Notes: generated by a model not told the origin, from the sequence alone. 64,000 bases of DNA from Brucella intermedia LMG 3301 (GCF_000182645.1 NZ_ACQA01000002.1:1359001-1423000); one strand, 5' to 3'. Shown: positions 1 through 9,996, counted from the stretch's first letter. A program made the numbers and translations.

Positions 1-860
1 TGCACTACGTAACGAATAGACGGCAAGACATGCGTCCGATGCGGATCAAGCGCCAGTATCGGGCGCGCTGTAGTGGTTTTCTCGGCTGAGATTGCCCAAT
101 TGTTTGAGCCTTCTTCGAAGGAAGCCCTGATGATCTCACCGGATGGTGTAACGGTCGTCCAGAGTGCTGCATCCTCAAGCGTGGCCGAAAGCCTGTCACG
201 GGAGTATGTCGCCGGACTGACCGCAAGATTGAAATCACGCAAAACTCGATCCGTCATGATCGCCGGATCAAACCCATCGACCGGCTTCGACACAACGCCA
301 TGCGACAACTGCTTGCGCAATCCATCGAGCCTTGCGCCAAGCTCGCTTCCAACAGCGGCCATCACCTTTGACCGCAATAGTTCGGAAGATGCATTACGTG
401 TCAGCGAGTGGGTGCGCACGCGCACCACATCTTCCGCCTTCCATCGGTCGGGGCGATGGCCAAGCAGCGTAAATTCCGGCGGAAGTGGTATCGAACCTGC
501 ATCGCAGGCATCGATATAGGTATTGATCCCATTGGCGAATGCGGAGCAGATTTCTTCCGCGTGAGCCCCGTAGGCTTTCCATTCGGGTGCCATATCGCCG
601 CGATAGAGAAACAGCCGCGCCGCCCTGTCCTGTTCGAGATAGCCGGGGCCGAAATCACGTGCCAGCAGGCCGAGACCGCGCTTGCGCGCGATATCGATCT
701 GCCAGAGGCGATCACGTGCGGCATTCCAGCCTTGCGCGAAGAAAAGATCATGAAAATTGTTCGCCTGAATATGGGCTACGCCCCACCGGTCGACCCTGAT
801 CGTGACGTCTTCCTTAAGACCTGGAACCTCATGGGCTGCAAGTCGCTTCTTGTCGCGCAT
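1..860 (-). CDS. Penicillin-acylase-family (S45) Ntn hydrolase, N-terminal part, cut by window edge
   Basis: The minus-strand frame is open from an ATG at 860 to the window edge. The product contains RVDRWGVAHI near the N-terminus, FFAQGWNAARDRLWQID, and the precursor-processing/nucleophile motif GSNNW with Ser at about residue 252. These are hallmarks of the S45 family (penicillin G acylase, cephalosporin acylase, AHL acylases such as PvdQ). In that family a chain is cleaved before this Ser, which becomes the N-terminal nucleophile of the beta subunit. Only the alpha part and the start of the beta part are visible. No clear signal peptide is seen, so a cytoplasmic enzyme is possible. It starts 16 bases after an M20 peptidase and is the last visible gene of the peptide-import operon. 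The substrate (an N-acyl compound, beta-lactam or peptide amide) cannot be told from sequence. Confidence 0.85.
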   Translation of the reverse strand, partial: MRDKKRLAAHEVPGLKEDVTIRVDRWGVAHIQANNFHDLFFAQGWNAARDRLWQIDIARKRGLGLLARDFGPGYLEQDRAARLFLYRGDMAPEWKAYGAHAEEICSAFANGINTYIDACDAGSIPLPPEFTLLGHRPDRWKAEDVVRVRTHSLTRNASSELLRSKVMAAVGSELGARLDGLRKQLSHGVVSKPVDGFDPAIMTDRVLRDFNLAVSPATYSRDRLSATLEDAALWTTVTPSGEIIRASFEEGSNNWAISAEKTTTARPILALDPHRTHVLPSIRYVV

Positions 861-876
861 GGCTGTATCCGTTTGT

Positions 877-2010
877 TCAGTTGAGCCGCAGAAACAAGCC
901 CGCGTGGAGACGCGCCCGTTCTATGAGGCTGTCCTCGAAGATATGTTCACCCAGGGTATGAAGACCTTCCCCCCGAACGCCGATGGAATCGAGCGTCGGC
1001 ACGCCAAGCGCGCCTGTGAAATTGCCGTCCGAACCACCGCCCGAACTCTGGGCCGTCATCGTGAACCCGATCTCCTTCGCAATATCATTGGCGAAGTTGA
1101 AGAGCTCCATATCTTGCGGCTGTCCGTGTTCCCAAACCGGGCGCGTGACGCCGCGCGTCACGATGAATTCCACATCGTCTTTCACGCCGGCAAGCGCCAA
1201 GATGCGAGAAACACCCTCTTCCAGATCCCGCTGGGTCTTGGCCATGCTGAGTGCTTCCGCCTTGCAGCTCGAAGATACGCAATTGACCCATTGTCCCGCA
1301 TGAATGACACCGACCGAGAAGGTGCAGTCGTCTGTCGTCAGAGCTTCGATCTCCAGTATCTTTTCCGACATGCGGCGGATTGCAGAACGACCTTCCTTGA
1401 GCAACCAGCCAGCATGGCTCGGACGTCCTATCGTTTCGAGATTATAGCGCGCAATCGCGTAACGTCCCACGACGGCACCACCGTCGCGGCGCGCCGGCTC
1501 AGGGACAAGCACATATTTGTTTTTGAGTGCTTCCTGCTCAATCAGATCACGTGTGGAGGGCGTTCCGACCTCCTCGTCAGGGGTCAGCAGGAACGTCACA
1601 GGCAGCTTTGTCGTCAGTCCGGAACGGGCGATCTGGCGCATTGCCTCAAGGGCCACGAAATTGCCGCCCTTCATATCCTGGATGCCCGGCCCGTAAATCT
1701 TGCCGTCCTCGCGGCGATAGGGGTTCACATTGATGACGCCGAGCGGATGGACCGTATCGAGATGGCCGGAAACCAGAATGCCCGGCCTGCCTTGATCCGC
1801 ATGGGGAAAACGGGCACGCAACGACCCGCCAAAGCCCATGCGGCCGGGTATGAATTCCACGCTCGCACCGGCAGCAGCAAAATCATAGGCCGCAGTGTCA
1901 ACCAAGCGGTTCACGGCGGCCGCGTCGAAGGTCGGACTTTCTGTTTCGATCCATGGACGCAAGCGGGCAATCATCTCATTGAGATCGAACGGCAATTCAT
2001 GCGCACTCAT
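877..2010 (-). CDS. M20 family metallopeptidase (glutamate carboxypeptidase/CPG2-like)
   Basis: The 377-residue protein has the M20 two-metal site: SGHLDTVHP (first His and Asp), GIQDMKGG (bridging Asp), PDEEVG (catalytic Glu pair) and a C-terminal GLHTLGEH. The order and length fit the carboxypeptidase G2/ArgE-like branch, which removes C-terminal residues from small peptides or cleaves N-acyl amino acids. There is no signal peptide, so it likely acts in the cytoplasm on imported substrate. Its ATG overlaps the TGA of the preceding M20 gene in an ATGA junction, indicating translational coupling. The S45 acylase follows after 16 bases. Confidence 0.9.
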   Translation of the reverse strand: MSAHELPFDLNEMIARLRPWIETESPTFDAAAVNRLVDTAAYDFAAAGASVEFIPGRMGFGGSLRARFPHADQGRPGILVSGHLDTVHPLGVINVNPYRREDGKIYGPGIQDMKGGNFVALEAMRQIARSGLTTKLPVTFLLTPDEEVGTPSTRDLIEQEALKNKYVLVPEPARRDGGAVVGRYAIARYNLETIGRPSHAGWLLKEGRSAIRRMSEKILEIEALTTDDCTFSVGVIHAGQWVNCVSSSCKAEALSMAKTQRDLEEGVSRILALAGVKDDVEFIVTRGVTRPVWEHGQPQDMELFNFANDIAKEIGFTMTAQSSGGGSDGNFTGALGVPTLDSIGVRGEGLHTLGEHIFEDSLIERARLHAGLFLRLN

Positions 2011-3188
2011 GCGGAAAGTTCCTTATTCACTGGCAAACGGGTTTCCACGATCCGGGCATAGATCGACGATCCGATGGGCAACGTCGCGGGATCGAGCGTA
2101 AAGGCAGGATTGTGGAGGGCGGCTTTGCCGCCGTGCAGCACATTGATGTAAGCACCGGGAACGCGGGCTAGCATGTCGGCGAAATCTTCGCTGCCCATGA
2201 AAGCGGGGCAATCCTCGGTCACGTTTTCCTCGCCCAGCACATCGCGTGCTGCAGCGATATAAGCGTCGGTTAATTCATGATCGTTGCGCAGAACATCAAA
2301 CACGTTGCGGATATCGACATCGACAGTAATGCCGTAACCTGCAGCGATACCGGAACAGATCTCGCGCAGGCGGGTTTCGGCCAGATCGCAGACCCGCTTT
2401 TCGAAATAACGGATCGTGCCGGTGATCGTCGCGACTTCCGGCACGATGTTGTAGGCGCTGCCGGTATGGAATTGCGTGCAGGAGACGACACAGGCTTCCG
2501 TAGCTGGAATATTGCGGGAAACAATGGTCTGCAGTTGGCCCACGAGATCGGCACCAATCACCAGTACGTCACGCGCATTATGCGGCTGGGCCGCATGGCT
2601 GCCCTTGCCGGTCAGCTTGATGTCGAAGAAGCTGGCGCCCGCCATGGCTGCGCCCTTGCGAATCGCGGCTTTGCCCAGTGTTCCGAGGGGCTGATTGTGC
2701 ATTCCATAGATTTCATCACAGGGAAATCGCTCGAAAAGCCCTTCCGAAATCATCCTGCGCGCTCCACCAAGGCCTTCTTCGGCTGGCTGGAAGACAAAAA
2801 CCGCGCTGCCTTCGAAATTGCGCGTTGCCGCAAGATACTGTGCGGCGCCAAGCAGCATCGTCGTGTGTCCGTCATGGCCGCATGCATGCATGCGCCCCGG
2901 ATTTTGCGAGCTGTAGGGGACGCCGGAAATCTCATCGATGGGCAATGCGTCCATATCGGCGCGCAAGCCGATACGGCGATTGCCACCATTGCGCCCCTTC
3001 AATATGCCGACGACGCCGGTCCCGGCGATGCCGATATGAACTTCATCGAAACCCCATCTTTCCAGCAGAGCGGCCACAACACCGGAAGCGTGCTTCTCCT
3101 CGAAGCCGATTTCGGGATGACGATGGAGATCTTCGAAAACCGCGCGCATCTCGCCGGCTTTCTCCTCAATAAACGGTATGATGGGCAT
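2007..3188 (-). CDS. M20 family amidohydrolase (hippurate hydrolase/aminoacylase-like)
   Basis: The 393-residue protein begins DLHRHPEIGFEE and carries GLRADMDALPI, HACGHDGHTTMLLGAA, FQPAEEGLGGA and a C-terminal FMGSEDFADML. This is the signature set of the M20D subfamily (hippurate hydrolase, IAA-amino-acid hydrolase, N-acetyl-diaminopimelate deacetylase), which hydrolyses N-acyl amino acids. I chose the ATG at 3188 because AGGAATG lies just before it; an upstream in-frame start at 3230 would add 14 atypical residues. The gene lies 56 bases after the ABC ATPase and overlaps the next M20 gene by four bases. Together the two M20 enzymes suggest stepwise trimming of an imported acylated peptide. 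Confidence 0.9.
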   Translation of the reverse strand: MPIIPFIEEKAGEMRAVFEDLHRHPEIGFEEKHASGVVAALLERWGFDEVHIGIAGTGVVGILKGRNGGNRRIGLRADMDALPIDEISGVPYSSQNPGRMHACGHDGHTTMLLGAAQYLAATRNFEGSAVFVFQPAEEGLGGARRMISEGLFERFPCDEIYGMHNQPLGTLGKAAIRKGAAMAGASFFDIKLTGKGSHAAQPHNARDVLVIGADLVGQLQTIVSRNIPATEACVVSCTQFHTGSAYNIVPEVATITGTIRYFEKRVCDLAETRLREICSGIAAGYGITVDVDIRNVFDVLRNDHELTDAYIAAARDVLGEENVTEDCPAFMGSEDFADMLARVPGAYINVLHGGKAALHNPAFTLDPATLPIGSSIYARIVETRLPVNKELSA

Positions 3189-3244
3189 GATTTCATTCCT
3201 GTTTGAAACTTTGAAGACCAGGGCTGCCACCTGCAGCCCTTCGA

Positions 3245-4891
3245 TTAGGCTGCGGGACGTCCCGCGGCAAAATCCCAGAAGCGGCCCGGGGCGGCTTCGA
3301 TCAACGAGCGCGTATAGTCGTGGGAAGGATTGCCGAGCACGTCCGCGGCGTTACCCTGCTCCACAACCTGACCGTGCTTCATTACCAGCACTTCATCGCA
3401 AATCTGTGCCGCAACACGCAGGTCATGCGTGATGAAAATAATCGCGATACCGGTATCCTTCTGCAATTCAGCCAGAAGATCGAGAACCTGCGCCTGCACG
3501 GACACATCGAGCGCAGACACGGCTTCATCAGCGACGAGAATGTCCGGGCGAAGAGCGACGGCGCGCGCAATCGCGATGCGCTGGCGCTGCCCGCCCGAAA
3601 ACTGATGCGGATATCTCTTCAGCGCATCTTCCGGCAATGAAACGATCTTGAGCAGACGCCTCGCTTCAGTGACCGCATCCTCATAGGGAACGCCATAGTT
3701 CAGCGGCCCTTCGGTCAGGCTCTGTTCGATGGTCCAACGAGGATTGAGCGAGCGAAACGGGTCCTGAAAGACTACCTGAAGTTTTTTTCGGAACGGCTTC
3801 ATGTCGCGTTTTCCAAGGTGGGCAATGTCGCGTCCGCCCACGACGATTTCTCCCTCCGTCGGCTCGATCAGACGCATGATCGAACGCGCCACGGTGGTTT
3901 TGCCTGAACCCGATTCGCCAACAATGCCCAGCGTTCGCCCCGGCTGGAGATCGAAGCTGACCGCGCGCGATGCCTCGACGCCTGGCTTCCTGCTGAAAAG
4001 CCCGCCGCTTCGATAAGTCATACCGAGATCACGCACCCGGATGACGGCTTCCCGCTCTTCCTGTCCGCGTGCAGGGCGAGGGATGAGACTTGGAACGGAG
4101 CCAAGCAGATCCTTCGTGTATTGCTGTTGAGGTTCAGACAAAACCTGACGAATAGTGCCACGCTCCACGATTTCGCCGCTGCGCATGACGCAGACCCGGT
4201 CCGCGATTTCGGCAACGACGCCCATATCATGCGTGATGAACAGCACCGCTGTTCCGTGCTTTTCCTGTAGTTCGGCGATCAGGGACAGAATCTGCTTCTG
4301 TGTCGTTACGTCGAGCGCTGTGGTCGGCTCATCTGCAATCAGAACCACGGGCTCCAGGATAAGCGCCATGGCAATCATGATGCGCTGGCGCTGGCCGCCC
4401 GACAACTGATGCGGATAGCTTTGGTAGATGCGTTCCACGTCCGGCAGATGGACCTGCTCCATGATATTGATGACTTTGGCACGCTTGGCGGCAGCCGAAA
4501 GCCCGGTATGGATATCCAGAACTTCCGTGATCTGCTCTCCGACCCGCATCACAGGATTGAGCGCGGTCATCGGCTCCTGAAAGATCATCGAGATGCGCGT
4601 GGCACGCATCTGCTTCATATCAGCCGGCGATAGTTGCAGCAGGTCCCGCCCGTCGAGGCGGATTACACCACCCGTCACGCGCAGTGCATTTTGCGGCAAA
4701 AGCCCCATGGCCGTGAGGGATGTGACGGATTTTCCCGAACCCGATTCACCTACCAGACAGACGGTTTCGCCTTTTCGAATATCGAAGCTCACGCCACGAA
4801 GTACAGGCGTGCCTGCGGGAAGTGCCACGGCAAGATTATCCACTTCCAAAACGACAGGTTCTGCCGAAAAGTCACGATTTCGCAGTTCCAT
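3245..4891 (-). CDS. Oligopeptide ABC transporter, fused dual ATP-binding protein (DppD-DppF type)
   Basis: The 548-residue protein holds two complete ABC ATPase domains in tandem. Each has Walker A GESGSGKS, a signature (YPHQLSGGQRQR in the first half, YPHQFSGGQRQR in the second) and Walker B (VLIADEP, ILVADEA). Each half is followed by the TLGxPxHxYT-like oligopeptide-transporter tail. It powers import through the two permeases encoded just upstream. The start lies one base after the permease stop codon, so the genes are co-translated. Confidence 0.95.
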   Translation of the reverse strand: MELRNRDFSAEPVVLEVDNLAVALPAGTPVLRGVSFDIRKGETVCLVGESGSGKSVTSLTAMGLLPQNALRVTGGVIRLDGRDLLQLSPADMKQMRATRISMIFQEPMTALNPVMRVGEQITEVLDIHTGLSAAAKRAKVINIMEQVHLPDVERIYQSYPHQLSGGQRQRIMIAMALILEPVVLIADEPTTALDVTTQKQILSLIAELQEKHGTAVLFITHDMGVVAEIADRVCVMRSGEIVERGTIRQVLSEPQQQYTKDLLGSVPSLIPRPARGQEEREAVIRVRDLGMTYRSGGLFSRKPGVEASRAVSFDLQPGRTLGIVGESGSGKTTVARSIMRLIEPTEGEIVVGGRDIAHLGKRDMKPFRKKLQVVFQDPFRSLNPRWTIEQSLTEGPLNYGVPYEDAVTEARRLLKIVSLPEDALKRYPHQFSGGQRQRIAIARAVALRPDILVADEAVSALDVSVQAQVLDLLAELQKDTGIAIIFITHDLRVAAQICDEVLVMKHGQVVEQGNAADVLGNPSHDYTRSLIEAAPGRFWDFAAGRPAA

Positions 4892-4892
4892 G

Positions 4893-5774
4893 TCAGCCCT
4901 CCCGCTTTTTCAGGCGCGGATCGAGTGTGTCGCGTGCCGCATCGCCCAGAAGGTTGATAGAAAGGACGCATAGCGTCAGCAAAAGTCCCGGCCAGAGCAC
5001 GATCGACGGCTTGATGCGAAAGAACTGGCGCCCTTCCGCCATGATGTTCCCCCAGGTCGGTATCTCGGTGCTGATGCCAGCTCCAAGGAAGGAAAGGATT
5101 GCTTCGGTAAGGATCGCCGATGCAACGATATATGTGCCCTGCACGATCAGCGGTGCCATTGTGTTCGGCAGAAGATGTCGGAACAGGATTTTCGGCGTGC
5201 TGGAACCGAGCGCCAAGGCGGCCTCGACATAAGGCTCCTCTCTGGCACTGAGAATGACTGAACGGACCAAACGCACCACCCGGGGAATTTCCGGAATGGT
5301 GATCGCCACGATCACCGAACCAATGGAGGGCCCATTAAGCGCGACCAGCGCAATGGCGATCAGGATCGAGGGCATCGCCATCAGCGCATCCATCATACGC
5401 ATGATGATTGCATCAGCAGTACGGAAGAATCCGGCGATGAGACCGATGAATACACCGACCATTATCGAGGAAGCCGCCGCGAAAAGCCCGATGAGGAGGG
5501 AAATGCGCCCCCCGAGGATCATACGCGAGAAAAGGTCCCGACCGTAATTGTCCGTGCCAAGCAGATATTCGTCTGAAGGTGGCTTGAGACGCATCATCGG
5601 GTTCATGGCCAGCGGATCATGGGGTGCGATCCACGGAGAGATCAGGGTGAGAATAATGATTGCGGCGAGAAGCAAGGCAGCAATCAGCGGTCCGATGCCA
5701 ACGCGGGCGACGCGCGGCAGCGAAAACAGGCGAAGCATCCAGTGCATGCCAGCCGATGTCGATTCTGTGCACAT
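4893..5774 (-). CDS. Oligopeptide ABC transporter permease (DppC type)
   Basis: This is an integral membrane protein of about 293 residues with an N-terminal transmembrane segment (residues about 30-52), then the DppC-type SPWIAPHDPLAMNP and GTDNYGRDLFSRMILGGRISL motifs. The EAA loop reads EAALALGSSTPKILFRHLLPN, where the ATPase docks. The ATG at 5774 shares its A with the TGA of the upstream permease (TGATG), a translational-coupling junction, so I prefer it to a TTG one codon earlier. It forms the channel with the DppB-type partner. Confidence 0.93.
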   Translation of the reverse strand: MCTESTSAGMHWMLRLFSLPRVARVGIGPLIAALLLAAIIILTLISPWIAPHDPLAMNPMMRLKPPSDEYLLGTDNYGRDLFSRMILGGRISLLIGLFAAASSIMVGVFIGLIAGFFRTADAIIMRMMDALMAMPSILIAIALVALNGPSIGSVIVAITIPEIPRVVRLVRSVILSAREEPYVEAALALGSSTPKILFRHLLPNTMAPLIVQGTYIVASAILTEAILSFLGAGISTEIPTWGNIMAEGRQFFRIKPSIVLWPGLLLTLCVLSINLLGDAARDTLDPRLKKREG

Positions 5775-6715
5775 CAATAACGAATCCTCGGGTCGAACAA
5801 TGTGTATGAGAGATCGATCAGCAGATTGACGAACACATAGAGTGCACTCGTCAGCAGGATCATGGCCTGAATTACCGGATAATCGCGGGCAAGCACCGCA
5901 TCGACCGTCAGGCGGCCGATACCGGGTATGTTGAAGATGCTTTCCGTGACCACGACGCCGGAGATCAGCAGCGCGAAGCCCGTCCCCACAATGGTAACGA
6001 CAGGCACGGCCGCATTCTTCAAAGCATGCACGAACAGAAGACGGCGATCACTGACACCTTTGGCACGCGCGGTCCGGATATAATCCTCGCCCAGCACGTC
6101 CAGCATCCCCGCACGGGTCATGCGGGCGATAAGAGCGATATAGATGGAAGCCAGTGTCAGCGCAGGCAGGATGGCCCGTTCCATGAAGGCGCCCAAACCC
6201 GCCGAGATCGGTTTGAACCCCTGTACCGGCAGCCAGCCCAGATTGACGGAAAAGACCAGCAACAGCACATAGCCGACCAGAAAAACCGGGACGGAGAAGC
6301 CGAGAACGGAAAAGCTCATTACCAGATAGTCGATCCATGAGCGGTGCCGCCATGCAGCAAGTACACCCATCGGTATCGCAACAAGGATCGCAATGATGAT
6401 GGTCAGGACAGCGATCGAAATCGTCGGTCCGATGCGCTGTGAAACCATATCAAGAACAGGCACGCCCGAAATCAACGAAACACCAAGATCTCCCTGAAAG
6501 ATCTTCCCCATCCATGTGAAATATTGCGTCAGAATCGGTTCATTAAGGCCCATGGCCTCACGAATACGCTCCAATTGCTCCGTCGTCGCGGCATCCCCCG
6601 CGAGAATTGCAGCCGGATCGCCCGGCGTCAGTCTCAGGAGGAGGAATACGAAAATCGATACCAGCAACAACACCGGCACCAGCGCAAAAATGCGTTTTAT
6701 GAGATAGACAGCCAT
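5774..6715 (-). CDS. Oligopeptide ABC transporter permease (DppB type)
   Basis: The 313-residue protein starts MAVYLIKRIFALVPVLLLVS, the standard first membrane helix of DppB/OppB permeases. It has RLTPGDPAAILAG, a GDLGVSLISGVPV periplasmic loop and the EAA loop TARAKGVSDRRLLFVHALKNA. I chose the ATG at 6715; a GTG at 6721 is also in frame. It follows the binding-protein gene with a stem-loop between them, and it overlaps the DppC-type gene by one base. Confidence 0.93.
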   Translation of the reverse strand: MAVYLIKRIFALVPVLLLVSIFVFLLLRLTPGDPAAILAGDAATTEQLERIREAMGLNEPILTQYFTWMGKIFQGDLGVSLISGVPVLDMVSQRIGPTISIAVLTIIIAILVAIPMGVLAAWRHRSWIDYLVMSFSVLGFSVPVFLVGYVLLLVFSVNLGWLPVQGFKPISAGLGAFMERAILPALTLASIYIALIARMTRAGMLDVLGEDYIRTARAKGVSDRRLLFVHALKNAAVPVVTIVGTGFALLISGVVVTESIFNIPGIGRLTVDAVLARDYPVIQAMILLTSALYVFVNLLIDLSYTLFDPRIRY

Positions 6716-6733
6716 ATGCACGCCCCGCGTGAT

Positions 6734-6762
6734 GCGGAACCGGCTGAAAAAACCGGCTCCGC
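6734..6762 (-). terminator. Stem-loop between binding-protein and permease genes
   Basis: GCGGAACCGG pairs with CCGGCTCCGC across a 9-base A-rich loop, with one mismatch. It sits after the binding-protein stop and just before the permease start. In ABC operons such a hairpin commonly protects the upstream message, giving more binding protein than permease. It may act as an attenuator rather than a full terminator. Confidence 0.55.
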
Positions 6763-6818
6763 GGTGGACTGGGAGTTATCGCGCCCAAAACAGATGGGTA
6801 AGATAACGGCGGGCAAAG

Positions 6819-8426
6819 TTACTCTTCGTTCTTCTTCACGTTCCAGAAGACCGGCACGGGCGAACCAAGCATCTCAACGATATTGGCACGACGTCCCTGA
6901 GGCGGGTTGTATTCGCCGAGCGGGATGTAGAGCACATTCTCAAGCGTGTGCGCCTGGATCTTCTCGACCACAGCTTTCTGATCTTCAGGCGTCTGGGCTG
7001 AAATATATTCTTTCTTCAGCGCTTCGATCTTGTCATCCTGCGGCCAGCCGAACCAGCCTTGATCGCCACGGCCATTCATCATGACCGAGTTCAGCGGCGT
7101 CCAGATTTCCGGTATCTGCCAGTTCGTGAAGAAGATATTCCATCCACCCTTGGACGGTTCGTCCTTGGACGCACGACGGCCGACCAGCGTTTGCCAATCC
7201 ATCGGCTGCATGTCGACGTTAAACCCGGCGGCTCTCAGCTGTTGTGCGGCAACAACGGGCTGCGGCGACAGGCTGGTAACATCCGTCGGCTGCATCAGCA
7301 CAACCGGCTTGCCGTCATAGCCCGCCTTCTGCAACAGCGCCTTCGCTTCTTCGATATTGCCCTGCCCTGTGATGCTCTCGGAGCCGACATTAGTGGCATT
7401 GGGCGTTCCGCAACCAAAAATCGCCCCACAAACCTTGTAATAGTTCGGATCAGCCATCAGAGCGGCAAGCACCGGCTCCTGCGACATGGCGAGAAAAGCT
7501 GCCCGGCGGATATCGGGATTGTCGAAAGGCGGATGCTTGAAGTTGAGACGGCCCATCGTTTGGTATCCCAACGGATCTCGCTGCTCCAGCACAACACTAT
7601 CGTCACCTTCGAGCAATGGAACGAGATCAACCGGTACCTGCTCGATATAGTCGATCTCGCCGCTGGTCAGGGCATTTACGGCTGTCTGCGCATCGGTCAT
7701 CGTCACCCAGCGAACCTTGTCGACATTGACGACCTTGCCGCCAGCCATCCAGTTTGCTGGTTCCTTACGCGGAACATAATCCTCATTCTTGACGTAGCTC
7801 ACGCCGACGCCGGGCTGGAACTCACCCGGCACGAATTTGAACGGCCCAGAACCTATATGTTCGGTGATGGCTGTATCGGCGGGCGTCGCCGCGATACGCG
7901 CGGGCATGATGAAAGGAGGCAGTGCCGCCTGCTTGGCAAGTGTATCGAGGAAGGGCGCGAACGGCTCTTTCAGGGTCCACACAAGGGTTTTGTCATCGGT
8001 CGCCTTAAGCGAATCTGTGATGTCCATGATAAGCTGGCCACCAGCATCGCGCTTGGACCAGCGTTCCAGTGAAGCCACGGCATCAGCAGCCGTGACGGGC
8101 GCTCCATCGTGGAATTTCAGACCGTCGCGCAGCGTGAAAGTATAGACCTTCTTGTCGTCTGAAACGGTCCAGTCGGCCATCTGCGGCTGAGGCTTGAAGT
8201 TCTCGTCTACGGCGATCAACACGTCATAGATCATATAGGCATGATCGCGGGTGATATGCGCAGTCGTGATTATCGGATCGAGGATGCGCAAATCCGAATG
8301 CATTACGGCAGTGAGTGTGGTTTCCGCCCATGCGTTGCCAGCGCCCAGAGCAAACAGGGAAGCGGCAAGGCCAAATTTAAGCCTGCGAAGAACGGGGCCA
8401 GGTTCAGGAGATTTGAAAAACTGCAT
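6819..8426 (-). CDS. Family 5 peptide-binding protein of ABC transporter (DppA/OppA-like), exported
   Basis: The 535-residue protein has a leader (LKFGLAASLFALGAGNAWA, cleavage near residue 35) followed by TTLTAVMHSDLRILDPIIT. Family-5 features follow: FTLRDGLKFHDGAPVTAADAVASLERW near the N-terminus and IGSGPFKFVPGEFQPG in the middle. It would capture a peptide or peptide-like ligand in the periplasm and pass it to the adjacent permeases. The ligand is unknown. GAGGAACC precedes the ATG. It lies 33 bases after the M81 gene. Confidence 0.92.
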   Translation of the reverse strand: MQFFKSPEPGPVLRRLKFGLAASLFALGAGNAWAETTLTAVMHSDLRILDPIITTAHITRDHAYMIYDVLIAVDENFKPQPQMADWTVSDDKKVYTFTLRDGLKFHDGAPVTAADAVASLERWSKRDAGGQLIMDITDSLKATDDKTLVWTLKEPFAPFLDTLAKQAALPPFIMPARIAATPADTAITEHIGSGPFKFVPGEFQPGVGVSYVKNEDYVPRKEPANWMAGGKVVNVDKVRWVTMTDAQTAVNALTSGEIDYIEQVPVDLVPLLEGDDSVVLEQRDPLGYQTMGRLNFKHPPFDNPDIRRAAFLAMSQEPVLAALMADPNYYKVCGAIFGCGTPNATNVGSESITGQGNIEEAKALLQKAGYDGKPVVLMQPTDVTSLSPQPVVAAQQLRAAGFNVDMQPMDWQTLVGRRASKDEPSKGGWNIFFTNWQIPEIWTPLNSVMMNGRGDQGWFGWPQDDKIEALKKEYISAQTPEDQKAVVEKIQAHTLENVLYIPLGEYNPPQGRRANIVEMLGSPVPVFWNVKKNEE

Positions 8427-8459
8427 CTGCTTGGGTTCCTCTGAAGGTTGTTTTTGTTT

Positions 8460-9959
8460 TTATTTGAATTCCAGTCCGAGCGGCTCCAGCCGTATGCCCG
8501 AACGCAAATTTTTCCATGATAGTCTGGCCGGGCTGAGCGGCATCGCGCCCGGTGCGGTGCAGACCAGGAGTTGTTCGGCAATGGGTGCAAAGTCTGCACG
8601 AAAATGTACCGAGCTCTTATTGACGAGAATGGCTTCCTTTTCCGGCTCGATACCCACCATGCGATAAAGCGCACGATCCGCCATCTGGGCGAGATTGGTG
8701 GTGACGACGATCCGTGTGCCGCCCACACGCAGGCATGCTGACGGCCCCATGTTCAGCCAGGTTCCACCGTAGTAGGGTCCTGTCGCATGAGCCTTGCCGT
8801 CCGAAAGCTTTTCCACGGTAAACAGGGCCTTGAACGGCGCGTCGCCCTCAATCCCCGACTTGCCGCCGAGCGCGATTTCCACCGCCGCTCCCTCTCCGGC
8901 CTGATGTGCAATCCTTGCCGCTTCCGGGTCGTGAATGCACCCGATGGAAGCCCGCTCCGCACCACAGGCCACGAGTGCACGAAGCATCCCGGTCGTATCG
9001 GAACTGCCACCTGCTCCCGGATTATCCTGAGTATCTGCGATGATGATCGGTCGGCGTGCGTCTCGCGCCAGCTCAATCGCCTTCGCCACTCCCTCCTCTG
9101 GCTGATAAGCCGTGCCCGCAAAGGAGGGTTCGGCAGCGGCCAATGCGGCAATGATCGCGTTTGCGTGGGCCTCAACGGCCGTCCGATCCCAACCATAGGC
9201 GAAAACGGACGGACCGCATTCGGCAAAGTCTGCTGCCGGAAAGCCCATGAACAAGGATGCCGTCAACACATTCTCAGGCAGCTCCGCCGTCAGGGCATAA
9301 AGGCCTTTAGCCGGCTCCTCATCCGTGCATTGCCAGGCAATCGGGATTAGGTAATCACCCTGCCGCATCGCCTTGTGCCAGCCCTTCGGCTTGTCCATCA
9401 AGGCTTGCAACGCTTGTGCCGCCCGGTAGCCGGTTTCGGCCATATCAACATGAGGATAGGTACGAAAACCTACCATCACGTCGCAGTGTTCGAACATCCT
9501 TCGCGTGATATTTCCGTGGAGGTCGAGGGCGACAGCTATCGGTTCGGTCGGGCGAACCGCCCGCACACGCTCAAGCAGCTCCCCCTCGCCATCGTCGACA
9601 TGCGCGGCGACCATAGCACCATGCAAGTCGATGAATATCCCGTCGAGGCGGCCGCAATCCCTGAGCCCTTCGACAATTTCTGAAACGATAGTTTCATAGG
9701 CATCCCGGGTGACCGGGGCGGACGGAATAGCACCGGCCCACAAAATGGGAACGACTTCCCACCCGGCTTCGCGAGCGAAATCCAGCGCACCGGCAATGCC
9801 AAGATTTACATTCCGCGCATTTTGAAGAACCGCCTCGCCGCGAGAGAGCGGAATATATCCGCCCCCCTGGACAAACGCCGCCATATCGGCTGGCGCCGAG
9901 GCGAAGGTGTTCGTTTCATGCAAGAAGCCAGCCACAGCCACGCGCTTGAGCACGAGCAT
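8460..9959 (-). CDS. M81 family metallopeptidase (MlrC-like)
   Basis: The protein of about 499 residues carries the M81/DUF1485 motifs FLHETNTF, IDLHGAM, ALDLHGN and FRTYPHVDMAETG, and a C-terminal MlrC domain containing DTQDNPGAGGSSDTT and NLAQMADRALYR. The family prototype, MlrC of microcystin-degrading sphingomonads, cleaves linear microcystin peptides with zinc; most homologues have unknown substrates. It is the first gene of the minus-strand operon. The exact start is uncertain: GGGAG lies almost against the ATG at 9959, so a GTG at 9953 with better spacing is an alternative. Confidence 0.88.
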   Translation of the reverse strand: MLVLKRVAVAGFLHETNTFASAPADMAAFVQGGGYIPLSRGEAVLQNARNVNLGIAGALDFAREAGWEVVPILWAGAIPSAPVTRDAYETIVSEIVEGLRDCGRLDGIFIDLHGAMVAAHVDDGEGELLERVRAVRPTEPIAVALDLHGNITRRMFEHCDVMVGFRTYPHVDMAETGYRAAQALQALMDKPKGWHKAMRQGDYLIPIAWQCTDEEPAKGLYALTAELPENVLTASLFMGFPAADFAECGPSVFAYGWDRTAVEAHANAIIAALAAAEPSFAGTAYQPEEGVAKAIELARDARRPIIIADTQDNPGAGGSSDTTGMLRALVACGAERASIGCIHDPEAARIAHQAGEGAAVEIALGGKSGIEGDAPFKALFTVEKLSDGKAHATGPYYGGTWLNMGPSACLRVGGTRIVVTTNLAQMADRALYRMVGIEPEKEAILVNKSSVHFRADFAPIAEQLLVCTAPGAMPLSPARLSWKNLRSGIRLEPLGLEFK

Positions 9960-9996
9960 ACTCCCATATACCGATTTTATCCCCAGAGCGAAAGTG